Positions 52,087 through 63,973 of a stretch of 64,000 bases of DNA are shown here, piece after piece. A program made the translations under genes and the position numbers. The stretch covers positions 31,239,205-31,303,204 of the forward strand of contig NC_135361.1 in assembly GCF_051622035.1 (NCBI RefSeq), written 5' to 3'. The stretch comes from Arctopsyche grandis (lineage: Eukaryota > Arthropoda > Insecta > Trichoptera > Hydropsychidae). Within the stretch, counting starts at the first letter, position 1. The number at the start of each line of letters is the position of its first letter. The notes under the pieces are model-generated. The model worked only from the letters and a program-made list of their open reading frames with translations. It was not told the DNA's origin and made no database searches.

Positions 52087-55000
52087 ATGTCGGTTGGCGG
52101 TGTGGGTGGGGGTGGGGGTGGGGGAGTGGGGGGCCGCGAGCTGATGACGGTGGTGTCGCTGTGCGCGGTGTGGTACGCCACGTCGTGCGGCAACAACGTG
52201 GTGGGCAAGGTGCTGCTGAGCCAGCTGCCGTTCCCGCTGACGGTGACCCTGGCGCAGCTGGCGTCCATCGCCGTGTATTCGGGGCCCGCGATGAGGGCGG
52301 CGGGCCGACAGCCTCGGCCGCCGCCCCCGGAGCGCGCGCCCCGCCTGGCCGTGCTCGTGCCGCTCGCCCTCGGCAAGTTCCTCAGCTCCGTCCTCTCGCA
52401 CGTCTCCATCTGGAAGGTGCCGGTCTCCTTCGTCCACACAGGTCTCACTCTTTACTTTTCCACACACAAATTATACTTTGGGTTGCCAAGACGTGTCATT
52501 GACAAAAAAAGTTATTTAAAAACATACCTCTTCTACAATTATTATTTTTAATAAAAACAATAATTTTATTTTACTACCGCCATCTATGTTTAAAACTAAT
52601 AAACAAACGATGTATAAACGTCAACGACTATCTCGCCGGGCAGATATCAAACGCGTCTTAGACGATATTTTTGCACCATCGTAATGGCGGAGGATCCATT
52701 TACTTATGTATATTGATGACCAAAATGTGCAATATGGCAAAATATGAAAACGATCGGATAATGGTGCGTACGCACCAAGCCAACGAACGGCCCACAGGCC
52801 AACTTTTAAAACCATAAAAAATAATAATTCTTTGATTTTTTTTCGATCTTAGTGCGTATCTTCGTAAGTCAAAACTTCTTAAGTCGAGGATTACCTGTAT
52901 GTGATTGTTGATGATCTAATTTTAGGTCAATCTCGAAAATTTATTTAAATTGTGCATGTTCTGTTTTAACTTTCAATATTTAATTTTAATATAATGATTA
53001 TAATTTTATTTTGATACTTGAATTCAATTTTAATATAATAATAATAGTTTTAATTTGATATTTAATTTCAATTTTAAAATTTAATTTTTATTTCGATATT
53101 TTGTACGCTACTGCTGGTTAAAAAGTTGGCCCAAAATCGTCGTTGGTTTAGTCCGTAAGCACCATAATGGTGCGTACGCACCAAGCCAACGAATGGCCCA
53201 CAGGCCAACTTTTAAAACCAGTAGCGTACAAAATATCGAAATAAAAATTAAATTTAAAAATTGAAATTAAATATCAAAATTAAAACTATTATTATTATAT
53301 TAAACTTAAATTCAAATATCAAAATAAAATTATAATCATTATATTCAAATTAAAATTAAATATTGGAAGTTAAAACAGAACATGCCCAATTTAAATAAAT
53401 TTTCGAGATTGACCTAAAATTGGATCATCAACAATCACATACAGGTAATCCTCGACTTTTGTTTGTCGAAGATGTTTTGACTTACGAAGATACGCACTAA
53501 GATCGAAAAAAAAATCAAAGAATTATTATTTTTACTTCCCCGTAATGCGCAGTTACTGAGAATATATCATGTATTAGTATGGGTGATCCAACGATTTTTG
53601 CTAACCTAACTATTGAGTCATGCAGTCGCCTGTTGGCCTTACCTATGTGCGCGAGAATTGAGACCGCATATTAAAGCAAAAACGTGAAGGTAGATCGCAT
53701 ACTAAAGAAGATATGTGAATGTAGACCGCATACTAAAGTGGCACCCAATTTTCATTATAATTGTGCGGGTTATTATTAAAGTGAAATAAGTCATTAACCA
53801 AAAATACCAGTATTTTTCAAGGTAATCGAAAAAATTCCACCATTACAAGAAAGATTATATCTATAAGGCTAAGAATCATAATGTATACATATATTTGTAT
53901 GTAGTATCAAAATAATTGTGAAGCAAATTTACGAAATATTATATGAGTTATTCCACTTTCATAATAACCGGAAAATACATATGTATTTATGTAGTTAGGA
54001 ACTTGAAAAGTAATTTAAGAAAATTAATTGAAGAATTTAATCATCTTCTTTGTCACACAATTTCATCATCTCTGTTGCTATATTTATCTACACTGCTAAT
54101 TTGGTGCAAAAGTTATTTATTTTCTTTTATTTCTTTATAAAGTTCTAAACATGATATATTTTTGTATTTATATACATATACTACGCTTATTTATTTATTT
54201 GGTCCACTGTCCTTTATCTTCTTATAGTTGGTCCATAGTTCTCCAGTATAGAGGCTAGTACAATCACCCCGTGGAGTGTTTTCGGTAAAATTTTATCCTT
54301 GCTTGACAGTGATCGATGACGGTGTATCCCATATTTGAAGAAATGTAGGAGAACCCCCCCACAGCAAGGAGCCAAGCATACGACGTGCCGTTCTTCCCTG
54401 TGTGATTTCGCTCTTATTCTATTCGGGTAGAATCGTTCTAGCGTGACTGAAAATGCGTAAAATTCGCTCCACTGACCGATTAATTGGTGATAAAATATAT
54501 GTATGTATATATTTTATAGTTGAATTTAATAAGATTATAAGAAATAATTCGATAAATTCAAAACCTAGGTATATATATAAACATTTTTTTTCTAAAAGAG
54601 ACAATTGGCATCTATAGTCAATATGCTTTATAAGTGAACGTGTGTTTTCAGTTTTAGTAATCTATTAGTGAAGAAATAATATATGTATATGATAGATAAT
54701 GAGAGCCTGCAATACAAATTTTGTAAGATATAGTGTGAAAATGATGAAGTTTTAGGCGTTTAAACAATTCAAATTTGACAAAACGAGTGGGGGGCGAAAA
54801 GTCAAATAAACAAAGCTACTGGCTTTTGGCAGTGGGTGAGCTGTCACTATTTCCTATTTTTTTTTTAATTCTTAAACGTGTTTATTACGATTATATTTCA
54901 TCATTGGCTTAGGTTAAGCTTCTGCTTAACACCGAGAGGCGCTGGGGTTCGATCCCATGAGCTGACCTCAATAGGAAAATAATTTTTCTGAGTACATCTG

Positions 55001-58000
55001 TAGTGCTGCTGGTTAGACTTGGATATTGTGACTCCAGGTCGATCGTTTCCTATCAGAGTTTGCCAATTTGTGGCGGCTCGTGGATAAGATATCTGGGGGT
55101 GCTGCGGTTGATTAAAAATAAAAAAAAATGTTTATTTGGATTATATTTTACTATTAACATCAATATTACCAAAATTAAACATTATATGTATTTTATTTCA
55201 TTATAAAATTGATTTTTCTGTCTTTTTTCCTTGAAAAAAGATCTATCACCTTTTTGTTAAATTTTTTACTATTCATAGTCATTTTTTTTCAATTGACAGC
55301 ATAGACAAAGCCGTCAATCTTTCCTGAACCATTGTGTTTCTTATACTCGTATATGTACAATGTCTTTATTCTATTTATTGATGAAAAACACCGTTCTGGC
55401 TCAGAGGTAGTTGAAGTTGTAAGCAGAATTTGAATAAGTTTTGCTATTTCCACACGAACTTTGCATAAATTGATTGCAAAAATAAGTTTTAAAAATATTA
55501 ATAAATCGTTAATAGTATGCTTTTCTTTCCTTGAGTAAAACACTTCTAATTCAGTTTGAAGTTTTTCTTTATCTAGCATTGGATATTATTCAACGGTTAG
55601 TAGTATATCTTTCATTGGCATTTTCTTTCAGTACTTTTCAAAATTTTCTTTATTAAATAATTTCACAGCTTTTAATTGATTAGAAAAAGTATATCTTTGT
55701 TTTATATCCTTAATAATAACATCGCACATATTTTTGGCTTCTATAATATGTGCGATAATATATGCATCACATATTTTTGGCTTCTATTTTTTCTCGTATT
55801 TGTATAATGACATTAGTAAAACTTTTTAAGTTTTCTTTAATTGAAAATGCATCGATATTACTAGATTGCATTTGGTTATAAATAATTTCTACATGCGGCA
55901 TTAACTTGTGAAAAAGTTGTGACTAAAATAAAAAATTGTGTTTAGTAAATTGGTAGAATCTGTTATTGTTTTATAAGTATTTTCGGAAGAATATTTAAGT
56001 TCTTGAAAACATTGGCTCAGCTTCTCTTGATTTTTATACCATCTTAAATACTTAGAGTGACGTGTAGAAAGATAGAAAGTGTAAGAGGTGTAGAAAGAAA
56101 GACAAAAGGTGCAGAAGAAATGACGAAAAGTGAGGAGCGTGTCGAGCTCACACGAACGCAACAAAAAATGTGTATAGCACTGTTGGGAGTGCAGTACGGA
56201 CCAAGCTTCTAGCTGCCCCCGCGCCCCTCCTTCGCCCACTCGAGCAATTCCATCGAAAACCGTACTGCACAAAATCATAAACGATGCCTCACTTTCTGAT
56301 ATTAGTACCGCGATGTATGATCATTATTGGATGTATCGGTGTGCGGGCGAGCTTAATACACGCTTAAATAGTATTGATATTTTCATATAATATACATACA
56401 TTTATGTATATAATAATATTAAATTTTTCTGACGAGCCGCCACTGTATATATGTAAAAAAAGTAAATAAAATAAAATAAAAAATAAATTGAAATCTCCAT
56501 CGGCGGCCAAACCTTGCAAAGTTTCAAAGCGATCGGAAGAGTGTAAGAAATTTGTCAGACTAATTGAAACTAATAAAAACGTTGCAATAATAATAATAAT
56601 TAACGTTTTCACAATAATATTTTAATTTTTGCGTTAAACTATGTATATTTATTTAAATAATACGAAAACTTTCAATTTAACAAATGTAACCACACAGTTA
56701 TGTAATCCATGTCAAATTTAATTTCATTTACCGGTATAAACCGATAAACCGGCAGTGGGAGAAACTATTTACCGTACACCGATTAATGAAATTGTAAATG
56801 CAAACTTTTCATTCATAAAACTTTCGCTTCGTCATTACGCTGATTATATCAGTATTTATTTATTTAATAAACAAACAATAAAATCATTCTAAAAGCAAGG
56901 TAGGTATATACAATGTATGTAGGTCAAACTTTCATCAGAATAAAATCATATAATACAACAATATAAAGCGCGATGCATCATGACGCGACAAGAAAATGCA
57001 TCCCAAGACACTATTTAGAGGTCATTTTCACACAAAAGCATGTTTATAGACGGATGTGTTCACATTACTGAGATAATCAAATGCAACAAAGGCAGGATTT
57101 GTACCGAAATCTTGCCACGTCGCGTCGCGTCGCTCCAATATGCACGCAGCCTACACACACACACACACATACACACAAGTATGCAAATTACAAAATTGTC
57201 CCACATTACGTTTTTCCAATTGTTGGTAGATATTCTTCAAATTGAACGCACGATTGACTTTTTGATTTCGAAATCGTGTTTGAATTTATCTCCATACAAC
57301 CCGTTATTTCGCGTTAATTGCTATCTACTGTCTATTATTCATTATATATGTGTATTTTACACGTGACACGAATAAAAGTGGATCGTATGGAGATTATTAC
57401 GTGGCCAATACGTATATTATATCAATGTGTTGCAAAATTTGCTCAAAAAATTGCAAACTTACGCCGATTTCAAAACTGTGAATTGATTCGATAAAATGTA
57501 GTCTCACTGAAATAATCCGCATACTATTTTTATTGATGCCTTTACATATTTAAATTTATGTGTTTTTTTTTACATTTTTAATTTATTTTTTTTAAGTTTT
57601 GCTAATTTTCTAGTAGTTAAGGTCTGACCGCACTATACGGCCGTCGACTGCTGCAGCACGTCACGACACGGCAAAGTTGATACAAAAGGCAACTCTGTCG
57701 CGTGACGCGTAGTGCGTTATATCTCATACAATTTCATACAAACAATATTTGGCCGCACGCTGCCGTTCGTGTCGCAGACGCATAGTGCGGTCAGACCTTT
57801 ATTCCGTTTTTTTTTGCCTCATAGAAAGAAAAGTAGAAATATTAATTTAGAAACGCTATCTTAAAAAAGATTTCTTTAATTTGGGCTGGTGTCACCATGC
57901 TATCAATTTATAAAGGGATAAAAGAACAAAAAAAATACGAATCCGGATCCGGAGATGAAAAAGTAATCGGGTTCCGGAACTGAAACAGGGATCCGGATCC

Positions 58001-61000
58001 GAGACTGAAAAATGAATCCGGATATGAACTGATTAAAGAATCCAGAACTGGAACTATCAAAATCGAAAACGGAATCAAAATCGATATCGATATAGTCGTC
58101 ATAGAAAATTACCACCCAAACTTTACATACATGTATATATGTATATGTATATGTCACAGTGAAAATATATTTTCATTTAAGATTATATTGTTAGGGTTGG
58201 TATTATTTAAGGGCTAGGATAGGTTAGGATAAGTAATGGTTGGCCCTATTCATTTAAGATTTGGTTGTTAGGGTTAAATTGATGAGTTAAACGTTGTAAA
58301 TTCATTGTTTGATACATTTTCACTGCTTGAATTGGTGAAAATACATATATTTTCACTTGAAATATGCTTTCACTGTAACATATACATTAAACCAGTGCTT
58401 CCCAATTACTTTCATGTCACGACCCCCTAATTCTGAAAGAATTAATTCCCGGCCTTTAAATTTTTTTTTTCTAGTTAAAAGGTTTATTTGGCAGTAATTA
58501 TTACAATTATAATACACATATTTATATTCAGCACAAAATTATAGGAACTTGCTTAAAAAAGTTTTTTTTAAATAAAAACTATGCACACATGAAACAATTT
58601 AATGCGATAGATGAGGTCGCATGTTTTTACATAACAAATCGATATCGGGTTCAATGTCAGAAATGCTAACTCGCCTCGCAAAGCATCTTCCAAAGTCTCC
58701 GTGGAAAGGCATGACTTTTGCTTATTTTTTAATATAAGAAATGACGAAAATGCTGTTTCTCATAGGTACGTAGTCGCGAAAGGAATAAGAGTTACCAGGG
58801 CTTCTTTTCCTATAGCAGGATATTCTTGTTGTCGCCTTAACCAAACTTCTGAAATACTTTTTTCATTAAATTCCACTTCAAGCAAATTACCTGATCTGAT
58901 ATCGATCAACTCTTCTTGAGCCGTCGACGTAATATGATTATAAATTAAGGACTTGGCAAATGGTGTTCTTATCCAATTGTTCCTTTCATCGTCATTCAAG
59001 TTTGGAAAATATTTTTTGACAAATAGTATCGATTCGGCCATGTGATCAAGTATAACATTTTTCACTGAAGTCGACAGTGATATTTCATTATTCGTGAGAA
59101 AATCATTCAAACACGAAAACATCTCCGTGCATCCTTGACTAATACCCTTTGACCACAAAGAAAGCTTTTGTTGGAAAGTTTTCATATAATGTGTTATTAT
59201 TTAACAGACTTAAATATATACATTCCCTAAATATGTAATGTGGAAAAATATTCATAAATGAATATTTTTACTTTCTACTGAATATTTTCGCGGCCCCCGC
59301 GAGAAATCCTACGGCCCCCAGGGGGTCGTGACCCCCCAATTTGGGAAGCACTGCATTAAACCTATAATAGCGTCCGTTTCGTCCATCTTGCTCCGAGGTA
59401 CCGAACGAATGATTGACATAATTTACTGCGTAGTGTAGCATCGCTGTCGTTCAAGTGCGGTTTACCTAATATTGTCGCTCACTGTTGTGAAGTGTCGGAT
59501 CGTTCGTTTGACGCATAGTGCAGTCAGACCTTAAGGGTGATTCCCATATTAAAAAAAAATGTAGGAGAAACTGCGCTTTTATGTACCCTTTGATTGTGCA
59601 AATTGTGTCAACAATCATCGAATGCAGACAATCTTCATCGTCAGTCACAATTTGTGACTGTAATGGGAAGGATAGGCCAATTTAATATGGCATGTCTCGC
59701 CAATCTCATGAGACTATGTATATAATATGTAGAGGTAATTGAATTCTAACGAAGTTTTTCAATTTATATTCCATTATACTAGGAAAAATGTATTATATAT
59801 GAACTGGCGACATTTCAGCGTAAAAATTGCAAGTGCAGTCAAACTTAAGTCGAAATTAATTCTCTTCCGTGTTTACACGAGTCTTTGATTTACAGTCTGA
59901 ATACAAAATGAGATGAATACGACGATATGTTATGTACTTTGTATAATTTTCGAATTGTTCCGTGCCGACTTGAGTTTGTTTCGCAAATTGATGTTTGCCC
60001 GTTCAATATTTGATCAAGTGTCGTCGCCATTAATCCATCATCCATGTTATTATCGAATGCGCATTAATTGTGTCAACTTTCGAAAGAAAGAAGCTGAAAT
60101 CTGCTTTCAGTCATTTAATTTATTGTGTTTTAACTAATTAATCATGAGAATAAAAAAAAATCGAGATTGAAAGTTGCTCGTTTGTTGTGCAATTTGCAAA
60201 CGCCAATTTTAATGCATTCGATTTTGTATAGTAACTAGGTCGATCGCATTAAACGGACTAAGAAAATGTTGAAAACGAAATGGGAATTGGTTGCCAATAT
60301 TGATGATTTCAACAATGATATTAGATACATTGACTAACGATCGACCTGCAGGCACATATATCCAAGGTCTGATCAGCAACACCGGGCCAGGGAATGAACT
60401 GATTACCCCTCAGTTGAAAGCATTATACGCTTACCACTGAGTCATGTTGCTGCTTAGCTTTGATAAGCCTGTTTTTTTTTTACTTTCAACTTGCATCGTA
60501 TGATAACGATATAGATTCTGAATTGTTTAACTTATAATGTTCACGCATATTATAGATATGTAAGTCATAACTCATAAAGACATGTAAGTCATTACGTATG
60601 TATGTATGTCCAATGACTTGACTAATATTGGCACAGCAGTTGAAAATGATAATGAACATGTAACTTCGGCAGATCTCATTACATTTCCAACTTGACATCT
60701 CCACTTGCATCGAATGTTACCAACTTCAAATTGCGACGAACTTTTTTGTAAGTCTCTAAAATATATGTAAAAAATACATTGACTTGACTGATAATGATAT
60801 TGTAAGTGAAAGTGACAAGTGAACTTTCACTTTCAACTAAACATTTCCACCTGCATCGCAAGTCAACAACTTAAAATTGCGACGAACATTTAAGTCTCGA
60901 AAATATATGTAAAAAATATATTGACTTGACTGATATTGATATTGCGGGAGAAAGTGACAAGTAAACTTTCACTTTCAACTTTACATTTCCACTTGCATCG

Positions 61001-63973
61001 CAAGTCAACAACTTAAAATTGCGCTGAACTTTTATCTAAGTCGCGAAAGTATATGTAAAAATACATTAACTTGATTGATATTGGTATTGCAGGTGAAATT
61101 TACAAGTGAACGTTTCCACTTGCATCTCAAGTCAACAAAATTAAAGTTGCGACGAACTTTTATGTAAGTCGCGAAAGTATTGTCAAAATAAATTGATTTT
61201 ACTGATATTGATATTGCGGGTGAAACTGATAAGTGAACTTTCACTTTCAACTTTACATTTCTACTTGCATCGCATTTTAAAAACTATAAATCGTGACGAA
61301 CGTTTACGTAAGTCTTGAAAGTTTATGTAAAAAATACATTGACTTGACTGATATTGCGAGTGAAAGTAAACTTTAACTTTCCACTTATGTATTTCCACGT
61401 ATGTAAAAAGGTTCGGTGATTACTGGTCACAAAGTCACTAAAATCTCTATAACGGAACATCTGGCAGTCGAAAAGTCCATCATACTAACGATAACTATCA
61501 TAGTAACGAGAACTTGAGTGCCAAATATTGTGTATTCGCGATTTTCATGGCAAAAATTGTCTTTGTGACCACCCCAATGTGACGAATAGTCCAATTACCA
61601 TGTAAAAAAAAATTATGAGCGTTCATACAATCATATGTAAGTCATACACAAGTATATGGGTACGATTTAACTGTACATTAAAAAAAATACTTAGCATCTT
61701 AAAAAAAATGTTTGTGCTTAAACAATCTCGTATTGTGCATTGAATAAAATATTTTGGCATTATAAAGTGACCATTAAAAAATATGAAACGATCATTCGAA
61801 AAAATAGATTTTAGCATTAGAATGGATACAAAATAAATAAAACCAACCCTAACTTAACCTAACCTAACCTAACCAAACCATAAATAAATAAAACCTAACC
61901 AAACGTTGGTTCGTATTTTGGTATTCACGACGTTGCCGATACAGTTCACCTGTCATTTTAATGCACATTCATCCACTTTTTAAGTAGAAAATATTTTTTC
62001 AATGATCAAAGCAAACTTTATGTACAGAAACTTTTTTTAAATGGACATTTATTTTATAAAATGGACGTTTAAATTTTTCCCAAAGTATATGTAAAAGAAT
62101 ACATTGACTGGACTGATACTTACACTGCAAGTGAAAGTGACAAGTGAACATGTATCTTTAGTAGGTCCACTTTCACCTTCAACATGACATGTGCACTTAT
62201 AAATAAAAAATAAATAGTTATACGGAGAAAAAATGTCTTCTATGTATGTAAAGTAATCATAGCGTTGCAAATGTGAAATGCGAATTCTCGACATTCGCAC
62301 TCACAGTTTTAGAATCGGCGACGTGGAACTATTACAAGCATCGCATTCCTTTCACTTGTCCAAATGCATGTGTTCTCGTATATGATATGTACTTTTCAAC
62401 AACGGCACAACATTGAACACATGCACATCGAAAAGTTCATGTGCCCAACACGTGTGCTTGTGATTTTGCATAAAATATAATACAATATTATGTTCATGAC
62501 TAGGGTTGGCCATGGTCCAAATTCCCATACGATTCGTACTTGATCTTGGATCTTTTGGCATTCGTTTTGAGTACAGTCTTGTCGTTTTCTACTCGTTATT
62601 TTTTACGCATTAAGTCTTCGTGATTTTTTACATACAATTATAGTCGTCATATTTTTCTTGTGCGTGCGGTTCAATTTTTGCCGCCTTTTCTAAAAAAAAT
62701 TCTGGTTCTAACAAAAAATTACTTAATAAGAAGAGGCTAAAAAACGATCGTTAAACGTCAGGAAGAACTTCGAGGGAGTATTTTCAAACGTGTCTAATAT
62801 TTTTTCACCATCGTAATGGTGGATGTCACTTCCACTTACATTGATGACCAAACCGAGCAAAATGGCAAAGTATGAAAACGATCGGATAAGAGCCAAAATT
62901 TTTCTTGATCAGTAATCGTAAGCGAAGGTAAGAAGAGATTAGTAAGAAATGATAATAACACTGAGCAACAAAAAATCACCTGTTACCAGAGCGGAGGCTA
63001 ATCAATCTTTACTAAGTTTGACCCACTGAATTCGAATATGATAATGATTTTTGTTGGTTCGCTCTCGTTTACGAGATATGAACGTTTAAAAAATGCGCAA
63101 TTTTTACAGTTTTTTGCCCTTTGCGGCTCTCACTCAAAATCTAGTATTGCTGTGTTCAAAATGAGTATTGGAATCAATAATCAGATGTTTTTCCTATTGA
63201 TTGTAACATTTCATTGCTTTGAAATACTTATAATTAATTATCTAGCAATTTTTAAAAGTCAAAAATATTTTTTATGCGATTATGCGTTTATTTCACCACG
63301 TTTATAAGGATTGGTTTTTTATCCCAATTTTTTTTTTCTTTCTAAACGTACTAACTCGAGCTGTAATTGCGTTAGAAAGGCTTTCGTTGGTGCCCGTGTG
63401 CGTACACATTTCTGACGCAGATAGCGTTGGTGCAAGCGAGATGGCAAGTAGTCTGACCGCTTACATGTGTAAACAAATTCGCCAGCTTTTACCAATGCAA
63501 ATTCGCCTTTACTAAATATTTTGCAACGAAAACAGAACAATCGATCCAATTCGGATGAATACATAAGCCATGTTCTATCCACTAATTCACCATTTGCTGT
63601 TCTTAGTTGGAGATATATTTTGTTAAAAGACCGCCCTACAGTGTCAAGCCAAGCACTGCTTACACAGGCCACGCTTTGGCCCTGATTATAGTACTCGGCG
63701 TCACCCAGGATGGAATTTTTCGAATAAACATTTCACTAAAATTTGCATTTGTTTTATTTTCCAGTCAAGGCCACTATGCCTCTCTTCACTGTAATCCTAT
63801 CAAGATTGATCATGGGAGAGAAGCAGACGACCAAAGTGTACCTGAGCCTCGTACCCATCATCACTGGAGTCACCATTGCGACTATGACGGAGCTATCGTA
63901 CGATGGCATCGGAATGATGTGCGCTCTAGTATCAACTGCAGGCTTTTCTCTACAGCATATATATTCAAAAAAG
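52087..63973 (+). CDS. SLC35E1: SLC35E1-like solute carrier, first two coding exons (gene continues beyond the window)
   Basis: SLC35E proteins are ten-helix Golgi/ER transporters of the nucleotide-sugar/triose-phosphate (TPT) family; the substrate of E1 is not firmly established. Exon 52087-52441 joins 63765-63973 across a phase-1 intron (V|K at SFVHTVKATMP), giving 188 residues. Helices visible: [98 protein letters not shown] and [20 protein letters not shown]. The signatures [16 protein letters not shown] and [11 protein letters not shown] are nearly those of human SLC35E1. ATG 52087 is the first in-frame start and follows a GC-rich leader; a Gly run precedes helix 1. The rest of the protein lies past the right edge. 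Confidence 0.93.
52610..52765 (+). repeat. dispersed repeat R4
   Basis: It resembles 62745-62890, sharing caccatcgtaatgg, ttgatgaccaaa and tatgaaaacgatcggataa. It directly precedes the long inverted repeat. Confidence 0.65.
52760..53531. repeat. long inverted repeat with about 300-bp arms
   Basis: The left arm 52818-53118 (cgatcttagtgcgtatcttc ... tttgtacgctactgctggtt) is complemented by the right arm 53215-53531 (aaaccagtagcgtacaaaat ... gaagatacgcactaagatcg), with few mismatches. In addition, a 55-bp block (atggtgcgtacgcaccaagc) is present as a direct repeat at 52762 and 53166. A transcript through it would form a long hairpin. Confidence 0.88.
54907..55069 (+). mobile_element. tRNA-derived SINE, head A, cut by hAT
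   Basis: The head gcttctgcttaacaccgaga, B-box-like gttcgatcccatgag and shared tail (gatcgtttcctatcagagtt) run up to tttgccaattt, where the hAT end begins. Confidence 0.75.
55071..56445 (-). mobile_element. hAT element (ZMYM1/TTF type), decayed
   Basis: The termini tggcggctcgtgg and gacgagccgccactg match those at 47952-49706. The left end lacks the first two bases of the terminus, and no clear 8-bp duplication remains. The sequence beyond the right end does not resume the interrupted SINE, so the locus has rearranged. Confidence 0.75.
55289..55579 (-). pseudogene. hAT transposase C-terminal dimerisation region
   Basis: The minus-strand frame shows the hAT dimerisation signature [20 protein letters not shown] followed by IKT, preceded by a weakly conserved helical stretch. 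It complements the N-terminal part kept in 48285-49049: two copies of one family retain opposite ends of the transposase. Confidence 0.75.
56446..57619. other. AT-rich intronic DNA, no gene recognised
   Basis: A short (CA)-rich run lies at 57151-57172. Nothing else was identified. Confidence 0.55.
57620..57798. mobile_element. PIF/Harbinger-like MITE H1, short form, inverted
   Basis: At 179 bp it is the inverted near-copy of 15862-16042, flanked by TTA on both sides. It has no ORF. Confidence 0.8.
57930..58085. repeat. degenerate ATCCGGATCCGGA-type simple repeat
   Basis: Words such as aatccggatccgg, gggatccggatccgagactg and atcgatatcgatat recur with drift over 150 bp. The palindromic hexamers make it self-complementary on both strands. 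Confidence 0.6.
58393..59353 (-). mobile_element. hAT element with exact 8-bp TSD, partial transposase
   Basis: The ends cagtgcttcccaatt and aatttgggaagcactg are bounded by cattaaac on both sides (58385-58392, 59354-59361). Inner ends tcacgacccccta and gggggtcgtgacc are also inverted. It abuts a fragment of an H1 MITE. Confidence 0.92.
58760..59185 (-). pseudogene. partial hAT transposase (ZBED5/SCAND3-like middle region)
   Basis: The 141-codon frame has [46 protein letters not shown]-equivalent [20 protein letters not shown] and PFATTYL, the segment before the dimerisation domain of ZBED5-type proteins. Catalytic and zinc-finger parts are absent. Confidence 0.75.
59362..59531. mobile_element. 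PIF/Harbinger-like MITE H1 fragment
   Basis: It carries only one end (gtgcagtcagacct followed by TAA) and the adjoining 150 bp, matching 20771-21179. The other end is missing at the hAT border. Confidence 0.75.
59535..60324. other. AT-rich intronic DNA, nothing recognised
   Basis: Short frames only, with no repeat family identified. Confidence 0.55.
60325..60460 (-). mobile_element. tRNA-derived SINE, inverted, tail shortened
   Basis: On the minus strand the A box reads gactcagtggtaagcg and the B box tcattccctggcc, then gctgatcagaccttgg. The tail stops after tcgatcgtt. Confidence 0.65.
60690..61395. repeat. tandem satellite, period about 142 bp, 5-6 copies
   Basis: The phrase tttccacttgcatcgcaagt (or variants) occurs near 60698, 60842, 60984, 61112, 61255 and 61385. 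Between occurrences lie aaattgcgacgaacttt, ttgacttgactgatattg and gtgaaagtgacaagtgaac. Copies are 75-90% similar. Echoes continue at 62095-62145. Confidence 0.85.
61415..61599. repeat. dispersed repeat R3, second copy
   Basis: It matches 47293-47491 with a few substitutions and a 14-bp deletion. It directly follows the satellite. Confidence 0.75.
61853..61876. repeat. interstitial telomere-like (CCTAA)n
   Basis: A short taacctaacctaacctaacc run followed by degenerate aaaccataaa units. It resembles the motif at 46665 and the runs at 40165-40225. Confidence 0.7.
62745..62890 (+). repeat. dispersed repeat R4, second copy
   Basis: It matches 52610-52765 with moderate divergence. Confidence 0.6.
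62959..63375 (+). mobile_element. P1 foldback element, left arm and centre
   Basis: It starts TAA|cactgagcaacaaaaaatc and runs through the arm to the central gtactaactcgagctgtaat. The right arm is absent and other sequence follows, including a hAT fragment. Confidence 0.75.
63480..63665 (-). pseudogene. hAT TTF-type zinc finger fragment
   Basis: The minus-strand frame reads [20 protein letters not shown] and [20 protein letters not shown], the TTF zinc-finger pattern W-Y-S...LFCF-C-LF of hAT proteins. It is about 55 codons long, with no terminus found. It lies 100 bp from the SLC35E1 exon 2 acceptor. Confidence 0.65.

Larger units (their letters stand above)
52442..63764 (+). other. 11.3-kb SLC35E1 intron 1, repeat-filled
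   Basis: The donor is G|gtctca, an unusual but GT-starting site, and the acceptor is ttttccag. It contains a long inverted repeat, three hAT copies, MITEs, SINEs, a tandem satellite and a foldback half, listed separately. No host exon was recognised in it. Confidence 0.75.

Noticed and set aside
52005-52502. Long alternative-frame ORFs over SLC35E1 exon 1
   Set aside because: GC-rich sequence lacks stops in all frames; only the frame with transporter helices and a correct splice junction is supported.
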